Below, piece after piece: positions 9,902 through 17,516 of a stretch of 64,000 nucleotides of DNA. A program made the position numbers and the translations under genes. How positions within the stretch are numbered: position 1 is the stretch's first letter; every line of letters starts with the position of its first letter. The stretch is from an uncultured Clostridia bacterium (GTDB lineage: Bacteria > Bacillota > Clostridia > Oscillospirales > Acutalibacteraceae): assembly GCA_945948515.1 (NCBI GenBank), contig CAMFBH010000003.1, positions 1 through 64,000 of the forward strand. The letters run 5' to 3'. Under the pieces are notes generated by a model. The model searched no databases, was not told the DNA's origin, and saw nothing but the letters and a program-made list of their open reading frames with translations.

Positions 9902-9930
9902 TTGACTTTTTATATCAGCGGTTGTATTAT
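9902..9930 (+). promoter_or_regulatory. Sigma-A promoter for the riboswitch-metK transcript
   Basis: TTGACT (9902-9907), a 17-base spacer and TATTAT (9925-9930) place the transcription start about 14 bases before the riboswitch. Confidence 0.75.
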
Positions 9931-9950
9931 TAATATGAATCAAATAAGAG

Positions 9951-10041
9951 CTATCAAGAGTGGCGGAGGGACTGGCCCTTTGAAGTCACAGCAACCTGCT
10001 TTCAGTGTGGTGCTAATTCCAGCGGATTAACCGGACGATAG
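9951..10041 (+). promoter_or_regulatory. SAM-I (S-box) riboswitch aptamer
   Basis: The closing P1 helix pairs CTATC (9951-9955) with GATAG (10037-10041). Conserved S-box core elements are all present in order: AAGAGTGGCGGAGGGACTGG, CCCTTTGAAG, CAGCAACCTG and GGTGCTAATTCC. S-box RNAs bind S-adenosylmethionine and switch off methionine or SAM synthesis genes in Firmicutes. The aptamer is followed at once by a terminator hairpin and then metK, so SAM should repress its own synthetase. Confidence 0.97.
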
Positions 10042-10051
10042 GTGTATTATG

Positions 10052-10073
10052 TACGCCTCCGGGCGTATTTTTT
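10052..10073 (+). terminator. Riboswitch-controlled intrinsic terminator
   Basis: Stem TACGCC / GGCGTA (10052-10057 and 10062-10067) with a four-base loop, followed by seven Ts. It lies between the SAM aptamer and metK and is the likely expression platform: SAM-bound aptamer would leave this hairpin free to form. Confidence 0.85.
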
Positions 10074-10098
10074 ATGTTCAACAGCAAAGGAGAAGTTT

Positions 10099-11277
10099 AT
10101 GTCTAAATATTTATTTACAAGTGAATCGGTAACAAAGGGTCATCCCGATAAAATATGCGACCAAATTTCAGACGGCATACTTGATGAATTGCTTCGTCAG
10201 GATCCGATGAGCCGTGTAGCGTGTGAAACTACCTGCACAACGGGTCAGGTAATGATTATGGGCGAGATAACTACAAAGGCTCAGGTTGATATTCCCGAAA
10301 TAGCCCGTAAAATTATTTGTGAAATCGGATACGACGATGGCAAAAAAGGCTTCGACGGCAATACCTGTGCAGTACTTACCGCACTAGATAAACAATCTCC
10401 CGATATCGCTATGGGCGTTGATAAATCATATGAGCTGAAAAACAGCGAGGAAGATGAATACAACCTTAACGGTGCCGGAGATCAGGGTATGATGTTCGGA
10501 TATGCCTGCAATGAAACTAAAGAGCTTATGCCTCTTCCGATTTCTCTTGCCCATAAGCTTGCAGTTAAATTAACTGAAGTCAGAGAGAGCGGTGAGCTTG
10601 ATTATCTTTATGCAGACGGAAAAACTCAAGTGACTGTTGAATACGAGGACGGTGTTCCGAAAAAAGTTACAACAGTTGTTGTTTCAAGCCAACACAGTGC
10701 CGATGTTAGCCTTGAGCAGTTGAGAAGCGATATAATTGAAAAGGTTATTAAAGCAACAGTTCCTGCTGAGTTTATGGATGAAAACACCGAGTTTTTTGTA
10801 AATCCCACAGGCAGATTTGTTGTCGGCGGTCCACAGGGAGACAGCGGCCTTACAGGCAGAAAAATCATTGTTGATACATACGGCGGATACGCTCGTCACG
10901 GTGGCGGTGCGTTCAGCGGTAAGGATCCGACTAAGGTTGACAGAAGTGCCGCTTATGCCGCTCGCTGGGTTGCAAAAAATCTTGTTGCCGCAGGTGTTGC
11001 TGATAAATGTGAAATTGAGCTTGCTTATGCAATCGGTGTTGCAAAGCCGGTTTCAATAACAGTTGATACTCACTCAACCGGTAAAATCAGCGATGAAAAA
11101 ATTTCTGAAATAGTTGATAAGGTATTTGATTTAAGACCTTCTGCAATTATTGATAAGCTCAATCTCCGAAGACCTATTTATAAGGCTGTTGCTGCATACG
11201 GTCATATGGGACGAGAGGATCTCAATGTTCCGTGGGAAGAGCTCAATATGGTTGATGAAATTAAAAAGTACCTATAA
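10099..11277 (+). CDS. metK: S-adenosylmethionine synthetase
   Basis: Makes S-adenosylmethionine from methionine and ATP in the cytosol; requires Mg2+ and K+. The N-terminal [17 protein letters not shown], the hexapeptide GAGDQG and the phosphate loop [19 protein letters not shown] are all present. At 392 residues it is standard length. The start is ATG 10099, behind the site AAAGGAGA (10086-10093); in-frame sequence upstream belongs to the riboswitch leader. It is a single-gene transcript between the SAM riboswitch and a perfect palindromic terminator. Confidence 0.99.
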   Translation: MSKYLFTSESVTKGHPDKICDQISDGILDELLRQDPMSRVACETTCTTGQVMIMGEITTKAQVDIPEIARKIICEIGYDDGKKGFDGNTCAVLTALDKQSPDIAMGVDKSYELKNSEEDEYNLNGAGDQGMMFGYACNETKELMPLPISLAHKLAVKLTEVRESGELDYLYADGKTQVTVEYEDGVPKKVTTVVVSSQHSADVSLEQLRSDIIEKVIKATVPAEFMDENTEFFVNPTGRFVVGGPQGDSGLTGRKIIVDTYGGYARHGGGAFSGKDPTKVDRSAAYAARWVAKNLVAAGVADKCEIELAYAIGVAKPVSITVDTHSTGKISDEKISEIVDKVFDLRPSAIIDKLNLRRPIYKAVAAYGHMGREDLNVPWEELNMVDEIKKYL

Positions 11278-11280
11278 AAA

Positions 11281-11310
11281 AAGGACCTGCTCGAGCAGGT
11301 CCTTAATTTT
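11281..11310. terminator. Palindromic terminator between metK and proC
   Basis: A perfect 24-base palindrome (11281-11304) giving a ten-pair stem AAGGACCTGC with a TCGA loop, followed by AATTTTTT on the + strand and by an A/T-rich tract on the minus strand. It ends metK and could also serve the convergent proC gene. Confidence 0.88.
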
Positions 11311-12108
11311 TTAAAGCTTTTTATCTTTATCTAACGATTTCTTAACAGCGTTGTGAACAGAGCTCTCAAACCCATCTTTTTGTAGCGATATAACGCCTTC
11401 AATAGTTGTTCCGCCGGGAGAACAAACTCTGTCAACAAGCTCCCAAGGATTTTCGTTTGACTCTAAAATCATTTTAGCGCTTCCGAAAACAGTTTGAGCG
11501 GCAATCTCAAGAGCCTGCTTTTTTGTCATTCCGTTTTGAACACCTGCTCTTGCGAGTGCATCAATAAACATATATGAAAAAGCAGGAGCACATCCGGCAA
11601 TAACTCCGAATAATGGGAACATGCTTTCGTCAAGTTGTGTTACTTTGCCAATTCCGGAAAGAACGCTCTCAATTTGAGCATTTTCTTCATCGGTAACTAA
11701 AGAGTTTGAACAGTAAGCGCACATCGCTTCGCCGACCTTTGCGTTTATATTAGGCATAACGCGAATGATTTTACGGTTCTCACTTAAACAGTTTCTTATA
11801 AACTCAATAGTTTTTCCTGCGGCGATAGAAACAATGATAGCATCGCTTTTTTTAAGTGCATCATTTAAATCGGATAATACGCTTGATATGGTATTTGGTT
11901 TAACGGCAAGGAAAACAAATTTGCTTTTTTTAACAACTTCCTTAGCGTTTTTGCATTTATTCAAATCGTATTTGCCGCTGATTGAATCAAGTGCAACTTT
12001 ATTAATATCATAAACAAATATTTCTTCCGAATCAACAATATTTTTCTCTGTAATTCCTTTAATTATTGCGCTTGCCATGTTTCCGCAACCGATAAATCCA
12101 ATACTCAT
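11311..12108 (-). CDS. proC: Pyrroline-5-carboxylate reductase
   Basis: Catalyses the last step of proline biosynthesis, reducing 1-pyrroline-5-carboxylate with NAD(P)H. The Rossmann motif GFIGCGNMASAI is at the N-terminus, and the family signature near the C-terminus reads LVDRVCSPGGTTIEGV. Length is 265 residues, as usual. Its start at 12108 has a GGAGGA ribosome site. It lies 37 bases downstream of spoIIID on the same strand, and a good sigma-A promoter overlaps the end of spoIIID, so it probably has both read-through and its own transcription. No proA or proB gene is present in the window. Confidence 0.96.
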   Translation of the reverse strand: MSIGFIGCGNMASAIIKGITEKNIVDSEEIFVYDINKVALDSISGKYDLNKCKNAKEVVKKSKFVFLAVKPNTISSVLSDLNDALKKSDAIIVSIAAGKTIEFIRNCLSENRKIIRVMPNINAKVGEAMCAYCSNSLVTDEENAQIESVLSGIGKVTQLDESMFPLFGVIAGCAPAFSYMFIDALARAGVQNGMTKKQALEIAAQTVFGSAKMILESNENPWELVDRVCSPGGTTIEGVISLQKDGFESSVHNAVKKSLDKDKKL

Positions 12109-12139
12109 TTATAATTCCTCCGTCACTAACATTAGAATT

Positions 12140-12168
12140 ATAATATCACTTTTCAATTGAATTATCAA
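12140..12168 (-). promoter_or_regulatory. Probable sigma-A promoter of proC inside the end of spoIIID
   Basis: Minus-strand TTGATA (12163-12168), 17-base spacer, TATTAT (12140-12145). The -35 box lies within the last codons of spoIIID. It would let vegetative cells express proC independently of the sporulation gene. Confidence 0.5.
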
Positions 12169-12421
12169 TTACTTTTTGCTTTTTATACTTCTCTTTAGTG
12201 GCATTTCCGCCTCTGATATGCCTTTGTGCTTTGTTTTCTTCAAGAACCTCTTTAACCTCTTCGTAAAGAGAAGGCTTAATTTTTGAAAGGCGCTTTGTAA
12301 CATCAATATGTACAGTGCTTTTGCTGACACCGAAAACACTTGCGGCTTTTCTTACGGTAGCTTTGTTTTCGGCGATATATTCTCCTAATTCAATACACCT
12401 GTTTTCTACATTACCAATCAT
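12146..12421 (-). CDS. spoIIID: Sporulation transcription factor SpoIIID
   Basis: Small DNA-binding regulator that acts in the mother cell with sigma-E, repressing or activating many sporulation genes. The 91-residue protein has a helix-turn-helix at about residues 20-45 (TVRKAASVFGVSKSTVHIDV) and the basic C-terminal region with RHIRGGNATKEKYKK, both characteristic of SpoIIID. The ribosome site GGAGGGA is strong. Upstream, A/T-rich elements reminiscent of sigma-E boxes (TAATATT, then CAATATAT after about 13 bases) are visible, but I cannot call them firmly. In Bacillus this gene neighbours mbl; here it precedes proC. Confidence 0.96.
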   Translation of the reverse strand: MIGNVENRCIELGEYIAENKATVRKAASVFGVSKSTVHIDVTKRLSKIKPSLYEEVKEVLEENKAQRHIRGGNATKEKYKKQKVIDNSIEK

Positions 12422-12478
12422 TTATTTATCCCTCCGTGATTGGTAATATATATTGTTTAAAAATGAAAAATATTACAA

Positions 12479-12506
12479 AATCCCGACTCGTATAGAGTCG
12501 GGATTT
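12479..12506 (-). terminator. Terminator after the prs-linked small gene
   Basis: Stem TCCCGACTC / GAGTCGGGA around a GTATA loop, followed on the minus strand by TTTTG. It separates the small membrane-anchored gene from spoIIID. Confidence 0.8.
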
Positions 12507-12514
12507 AAATTATT

Positions 12515-12988
12515 TTACTCTTCTGTTACGCTATCCTTCAACTGACCAATCATGTCTGTTATTGAGGTTTGGTTAAGCTGATCAACTTTTTTAAACTTAG
12601 TTACTTCTTTTTCGTTGCCGAGAGCATCTGCTTCAGTAATAAGTGTTAAAGTTGTTTCCGAAATAGAAACCTTGTATTCAACCTCAAGACTGCTGCCTGT
12701 TTTTGTCAGCTTCAAATTGTTACCGTTTAGGGTGTACTGACCGGTAAATCCAGCTGTTGAAATGTAGTACTCATATGTGCCGTCATCATCGAAAACATAT
12801 GCCGTTAAACCGGGGTGTTCTTCACTTTCCCAAATACCAACGATTTTTTCGCTGTTAGGAGTGAATATATCCTTTGCTGCTTCAATCGGATTTTCTTTTT
12901 TTATAAAACAAAAAATTCCGAAAGAAGCAATTACGGCAGCTAAAATTATGCAAATAACAGAAATAATGATTTTTTTAGTTTTGGTCAT
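12515..12988 (-). CDS. Membrane-anchored protein with a lipocalin-like/DUF5640-type domain
   Basis: The protein has 157 residues. An N-terminal hydrophobic segment (about residues 7-28) follows a KTKK charge cluster and reads as an uncleaved anchor or signal peptide; there is no lipobox. The remainder is a beta-rich extracytoplasmic domain with IVGIWES, YVFDDDGTYEYYIS, GQYTLNGNNLKLT and EVEYKVSISETTLTL, a pattern shared with DUF5640 and lipocalin-like domains of Clostridia that have no assigned function. The start codon is 9 bases after the prs stop, so the two are probably co-transcribed. The link to PRPP synthesis is positional only. Confidence 0.7.
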   Translation of the reverse strand: MTKTKKIIISVICIILAAVIASFGIFCFIKKENPIEAAKDIFTPNSEKIVGIWESEEHPGLTAYVFDDDGTYEYYISTAGFTGQYTLNGNNLKLTKTGSSLEVEYKVSISETTLTLITEADALGNEKEVTKFKKVDQLNQTSITDMIGQLKDSVTEE

Positions 12989-12997
12989 AAAATCACC

Positions 12998-14173
12998 TTA
13001 TTTTAAGCCTTTTTTTACAAGAAGCTTATCTATTTTATCTCTTGAATCAAGGAGGGGAGACATAGATATATCGTGATTAAGAGTATCGAGCATATATGCC
13101 ATATATTTTGATAATTCAACGCTTTCATACCATTCTCTGGAAAGAAGCTCAGGAGACTGATAAACACCGTTGGTTGTGAATACCTTTTCAAAAATTCCTT
13201 CGTCATAAGCCTTGTCAAAAACATCAAGTCCGTTGCAGAAAAGACCGAAGGTAGTACAGAGGAATACTCTTTTTGCATTTAACGCTTTAAGCTTTTTAGC
13301 AACATCAAGAATTGATTCGCCGGAAGAAATCATATCATCAAAAATAATTATGTCTTTTCCTTCAACAGAAGAACCAAGATACTCATGAGCAACGATTTTA
13401 TTTTTACCGCCTACAATTTGAGTGTAGTCACGTCTTTTGTAGAACATACCGAGGTCAACGCCGAGCTGTGACGCGTAGAAAATATTTCTGTGCATAGCGC
13501 CTTCGTCTGGTGATATAACCATAAGATGTTCTTTGTCAATTTTCAAATCATCGTAAGTATTAACAATTGCTTTAATGAATTGATAATAGGGCATAACATT
13601 TTCAAATGATTTGTTGGGTATAGCATTTTGAACTCTCTGGTCATGAGCATCAAAGGTTAAAATGCATTCAACACCGAGAGAAATGAGCTCTTGAAGAGCA
13701 ACTGCACAGTCAAGAGATTCTCTTGAATTTCTTTTGTGCTGTCTGCCGCAGTAGAGCATAGGTGTAACAACAGTTATTCTTTTAGCCTTGCCGCTTATTG
13801 CCGAAATAACTCTTTTAATGTCTGCAAAATGGTCATCCGGTGACATGGGAACAGTCATTCCGTACATTTCATATGTGCAGCTGTAATTGAAAACATCAGC
13901 AATAATATAAATGTCATATCCTCTTACTGAATCGTAAATTGAGCATTTTCCTTCACCCGTTCCGAATCTCGGAACACTGAAATTAATTCTGTAATCATCT
14001 CTTTGATATCCGTAAAAGGCAATTGTATTGCTGTGCTCGGTAGCCTGAATTTTTCTCCATTTAACAAGGTAATCGTTTACCTTTGAAGCTAATGCTTCGC
14101 AACCGGGCATTGCAATAATGCCGAGAGGACCAATCGGGATTGATTCGACCTGTTCTGCTGTTATTCTTGCCAT
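12998..14173 (-). CDS. prs: Ribose-phosphate pyrophosphokinase, long clostridial form
   Basis: Makes 5-phosphoribosyl-1-pyrophosphate from ribose-5-phosphate and ATP for purine, pyrimidine, histidine and NAD synthesis. The PRPP-binding loop is clear (DIIIFDDMISSGESILDVAK), and motifs TVVTPMLYCGRQHKR, LTFDAHDQRVQNAI and MVISPDEGAMHR correspond to the family's ATP and ribose-phosphate sites. At 391 residues it is about 75 longer than the common 315-residue enzymes, with an extended N-terminus and insertions. The start has a GGAGGG site and a promoter upstream. A different phosphoribosyltransferase-fold enzyme is conceivable, but the order of motifs favours Prs. Confidence 0.88.
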   Translation of the reverse strand: MARITAEQVESIPIGPLGIIAMPGCEALASKVNDYLVKWRKIQATEHSNTIAFYGYQRDDYRINFSVPRFGTGEGKCSIYDSVRGYDIYIIADVFNYSCTYEMYGMTVPMSPDDHFADIKRVISAISGKAKRITVVTPMLYCGRQHKRNSRESLDCAVALQELISLGVECILTFDAHDQRVQNAIPNKSFENVMPYYQFIKAIVNTYDDLKIDKEHLMVISPDEGAMHRNIFYASQLGVDLGMFYKRRDYTQIVGGKNKIVAHEYLGSSVEGKDIIIFDDMISSGESILDVAKKLKALNAKRVFLCTTFGLFCNGLDVFDKAYDEGIFEKVFTTNGVYQSPELLSREWYESVELSKYMAYMLDTLNHDISMSPLLDSRDKIDKLLVKKGLK

Positions 14174-14209
14174 AATACATAACCCTCCGTGCTTTTGTCA
14201 TCAATTGAT

Positions 14210-14239
14210 ATTTTACATCATTTTGCTTACTAAAGTAAA
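14210..14239 (-). promoter_or_regulatory. Probable promoter of prs
   Basis: Minus-strand TTTACT (14234-14239), 18-base spacer and TAAAAT (14210-14215) with a TG one base before the -10, about 37 bases upstream of the prs start. Confidence 0.5.
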
Positions 14240-14301
14240 CAGTAATAACAAAAAAATAACATAGAAAAATTCAGGATAATTTCTTGATTTATTAGTCAAT
14301 T

Positions 14302-17300
14302 TCACAAATTTATTTTGTTTTTTCGTTTTCTTGAATAAACTATCAGATAAATTCCCAACCCTGTAAAACTTACTGCACTTACGGATAGACCGATTTTAAT
14401 TCCTTTAGGACAGTATCTAAATTCAACTGTGTGCTCACCCTGCGTAATTGCAGTACCGAGAATACCATATCCGATTTCAAAGGTCTGTGATTTCTTACCG
14501 TCAATAAAAACTGTCCAGCCTTCGTCATAAGGAATTGAGGTGAATATATACTGATTTCCTTTTGCATTAATCGTTCCGCTTATTTTTGTTTCGGAAAACT
14601 CACTTACTTCAAGTGAATTGCATTTTAATGAATTGTATCCTGCTTCGAAAAGATTTTTATCAAGTGAGTAAGCATATATTTCAATATAGCTGTCTGTGTT
14701 TTCGGCTTCACTTAAATCAATGCAAACATTAATTTCTTCATCCTTGGTATGAGTTCCTAAATCAAGGATATACGGAGTTTCAATATCCTGTGAAACGCTC
14801 ATTTCTTCAGAGCTTGCACTTAAGAATTTTGCATCGGGAGAGGTAACATATAAATAAACATCTCCGTCAATAGCAGGATTAACCGTTATACTGATTTCAC
14901 CGGAGGTTGACTCTTCATCATTTGTATAAAAGAAAGTTCCGTTTTCAATAACATCATCTCCTGAGGCATTTTCATAAAAACAGCTTTCGTAGTTTACGGG
15001 TACAAAAACATTTCCGTAGCCTGTTGCTTTTTTGAAAAAGTCCTCTTGAACCTCAAACGGATCTCCCTCGTCACACATCCAATCTTTCATGGCGTTATTT
15101 ACGCTGAAGGCAAACGGGAGACAGTAATCGTTTTCATAAATTTCGGTCTCGTAATCACTCAGCTCACAGAATTTCGTAAAGTATTCTGCGGACGGACGGT
15201 TGCAGGGCATATTGTCGGAATAGATTAAATACTTTATTCCAAACATCATATTATATATAGGAGTTTGATTGTTATAGGTATAGCTGTTAATTCTGTTGCC
15301 GTACATACCGAGATTGTATTGAAGCCCCGAAAGGCTTTCGTATGCCATGGAAGAGAAAACGGAAACACCGTTGTAATTATAAAGACAAGGGTCCATTCTC
15401 GTGTTAAGATAGCAAAGCTCACTTCTAAATAATCCGTTATCCTTATTAATTTCATCGGTAGCTTTCATATACGCATCATAGTCGGCAACATAATCCTCCT
15501 GCATTTGTGTGAACTCAAATGCACCTGTGTCTGCGGAGATTACCTCGCAAACGGCAAGTGTTAAGATTAATCCTCCCGCGCATATTTGAGTAAGATGCTT
15601 TTTAGTGATAAGAAGCAGAGCGGCAGTCCAAATTATTACAAATGCGATACTGATATACACCGTGTATTCGGCAATATAGTTATTCGGAATTTTTTGGCAA
15701 AGAAGTATAAAGAAGATGAACAGAAGTCCGCATCCTGCAATATCTTTATAATTTATTCCTTTAAAGTTCATCAATGTTTTGATTCCCATTATAAGAAGGA
15801 TAAAGGAATACATAAACGAAAAACGATATGGCAAATCATTCGGAAAATGGAATGCATGCCAAACAAAGTTAGCGCAATTGTTATCAAATGAAAAAGCGAA
15901 AAGAAGAATTAAAACGAGATAACATGCTTTTTCTCTAAGTCTAATGTTTTTATTAAGAAAATAAAGCGGAATTAACAGAGCAGTCAGTATTCCGCAATAA
16001 ACATTTGGAAGAACACTGTCTCCGCTGCTTCTGATTGTTGTCGTTAATGCTGCAAGATGGTTTTGCACAAAATCAAATAAATCATAATATGCAGTGAACG
16101 ATGAGGGGAAAGAATCTGATGTTGCCGAACAGGATTTAAGAATAAAGTAAACGGGCACCAGCCATGCACACGATAAAAGAGCGCTGACTATTGATGAAAA
16201 AGCAAAAGAAACTCCGGATGATAAAAATCTGTTATTTGAAAGAGCTTTAACGGAAAGCTTTTTTTCAAATTTTAAATCTGTGATCAAATTGTCGTTAAAG
16301 TTGTATTTTGATAAGAAATATACTATAAAGTACAGTATCGAAAAAATGCAGGTCATAAAGCCAATATAATAGGAGCAAAAAAGAAGGAGTGTAAGAGATG
16401 CAATATAAAGCTTCTTTGAACCTTTATTGATAATTCTTTCAATCCCCAAAACTACTAACGGAAGCAGAATCATTCCGTCAAGCCACATTACATTCCAATA
16501 GTATGCAATGTAGTATGCGCAAAAGGCATATAAAACTCCAAATGATGCAGTAACTAAAGAGTGTCTCTTGAGACTGCTTTTAATATAGTAGGTAAAAGTA
16601 CCTGCACTCAGTATGCCTTTAACTGCAACAAGTGCAGTTATTGCGTAAGGCATATCCTTTCTGTCAAACAAAAGAATTATTAAACTGAGCGGGCTTGAAA
16701 GATAATTAAAGAAATTACCGAGAAAACTGCTTCCTCCTCCTGAAGTTAATGAGTAAAAGAAGCTTTTACCTTGAGTTATTCTGTCAAAAAGTTCGGTAAA
16801 CAGCGGACCGTATTGGTGATATAAGTCCATTCTCAAAACAGTCATATCGCCAAACGGAAACATTTTATATATGATGTAAACGATAAAAAGGCAAAAAGCG
16901 GCGGCTCCCATTGAAGCAAAAACAAATCTGTTTGAAAAAAACTTTCTATACAGCCTGCCGTTCAAATTGTTTTTTGGATTTGATATACAGTTAAAAACAA
17001 AGCCTTTATCGAAATAATAGTTAAATACATAACAAAGAATACCTGTGCAAAGCCAACAAAACGGAATGCCTAAATTGAGATTCTTAACAAACAGAAAATT
17101 AAACAGCTCATAAAAACCGAAATTTACTGCTCCTCTCACTATAAAGAAAACTATTTGTACAGCTGAGGAAGACAGGCTGTTCTTATTAAAGACAAAAAAT
17201 TTTTCCAAAAAATATAACAGCAGTTCAAATATAATGAATGAAATTGTAACTGCCGGTCTAACATCTAAACCTATAAAGGTCTTTAAAAGTTGCTTAACGG

Positions 17301-17406
17301 TTATCAATACAAAACAACTGATGGAAAATATTAAGGTATAATTAACCGTTTCTCCGTTAATATATTTCGTTGTAAACCTTTTTCTTGAGTTTAAAGTTAT
17401 ATCCAT
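14302..17406 (-). CDS. YfhO-family large membrane protein with an N-terminal GtrA-like domain
   Basis: The protein has 1034 residues. Residues about 1-140 have four hydrophobic segments with a final FCWLCTGILCYVFNYYFDK segment, resembling GtrA-family proteins that help move lipid-linked sugars across the membrane. From about residue 155 it is a YfhO-type protein: an early MDLYHQYGPLFTELFDRI loop, a dozen or more membrane segments with YYWNVMWLDGMILLPLVVLG, then a long beta-rich external region and a last membrane helix near the C-terminus before RKRKNK. YfhO members are GT-C-like and are implicated in glycosylating envelope polymers such as lipoteichoic acid. It is divergent from spoIIIAA and stands alone; donor and acceptor cannot be read from the sequence. 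Confidence 0.82.
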   Translation of the reverse strand: MDITLNSRKRFTTKYINGETVNYTLIFSISCFVLITVKQLLKTFIGLDVRPAVTISFIIFELLLYFLEKFFVFNKNSLSSSAVQIVFFIVRGAVNFGFYELFNFLFVKNLNLGIPFCWLCTGILCYVFNYYFDKGFVFNCISNPKNNLNGRLYRKFFSNRFVFASMGAAAFCLFIVYIIYKMFPFGDMTVLRMDLYHQYGPLFTELFDRITQGKSFFYSLTSGGGSSFLGNFFNYLSSPLSLIILLFDRKDMPYAITALVAVKGILSAGTFTYYIKSSLKRHSLVTASFGVLYAFCAYYIAYYWNVMWLDGMILLPLVVLGIERIINKGSKKLYIASLTLLLFCSYYIGFMTCIFSILYFIVYFLSKYNFNDNLITDLKFEKKLSVKALSNNRFLSSGVSFAFSSIVSALLSCAWLVPVYFILKSCSATSDSFPSSFTAYYDLFDFVQNHLAALTTTIRSSGDSVLPNVYCGILTALLIPLYFLNKNIRLREKACYLVLILLFAFSFDNNCANFVWHAFHFPNDLPYRFSFMYSFILLIMGIKTLMNFKGINYKDIAGCGLLFIFFILLCQKIPNNYIAEYTVYISIAFVIIWTAALLLITKKHLTQICAGGLILTLAVCEVISADTGAFEFTQMQEDYVADYDAYMKATDEINKDNGLFRSELCYLNTRMDPCLYNYNGVSVFSSMAYESLSGLQYNLGMYGNRINSYTYNNQTPIYNMMFGIKYLIYSDNMPCNRPSAEYFTKFCELSDYETEIYENDYCLPFAFSVNNAMKDWMCDEGDPFEVQEDFFKKATGYGNVFVPVNYESCFYENASGDDVIENGTFFYTNDEESTSGEISITVNPAIDGDVYLYVTSPDAKFLSASSEEMSVSQDIETPYILDLGTHTKDEEINVCIDLSEAENTDSYIEIYAYSLDKNLFEAGYNSLKCNSLEVSEFSETKISGTINAKGNQYIFTSIPYDEGWTVFIDGKKSQTFEIGYGILGTAITQGEHTVEFRYCPKGIKIGLSVSAVSFTGLGIYLIVYSRKRKNKINL

Positions 17407-17434
17407 AAAATCACCAAAATACTATGTTATAGAT

Positions 17435-17463
17435 ATCTTATCATATTTAAAAAGATACTTCAA
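17435..17463 (-). promoter_or_regulatory. Sigma-A promoter of the GtrA-YfhO gene
   Basis: Minus-strand TTGAAG (17458-17463), 17-base spacer and TAAGAT (17435-17440) with TGA just before the -10. It lies about 30 bases upstream of the start codon. Confidence 0.6.
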
Positions 17464-17502
17464 CTAAATTATGTCATATAAATCGGCATATTATCATATT
17501 AT
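17453..17502 (+). promoter_or_regulatory. Candidate sigma-E promoter elements for the spoIIIA operon
   Basis: Sigma-E promoters in Bacillus pair an ATATT-type -35 with a CATACAAT-type -10 at about 13-15 bases. Two pairings fit loosely: GATACTT (17454-17460) with CATATAAA (17475-17482), and GTCATATA (17473-17480) with CATATTAT (17495-17502). The second matches better but would start transcription on top of the ribosome site at 17508-17511, so the first may be the functional one. I see no good sigma-A promoter on this strand. Confidence 0.35.
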
Positions 17503-17516
17503 TTTTTGAGGTGCAT

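Noticed and set aside
10042..10098. N-terminal extension of MetK through the riboswitch leader
   Set aside because: The codons overlap the terminator hairpin and the last base of the aptamer; the AAAGGAGA site supports ATG 10099.
17495..17502. CATATTAT as the certain sigma-E -10 of spoIIIAA
   Set aside because: It would start the mRNA at or after the ribosome site; I report it only as one of two candidates.
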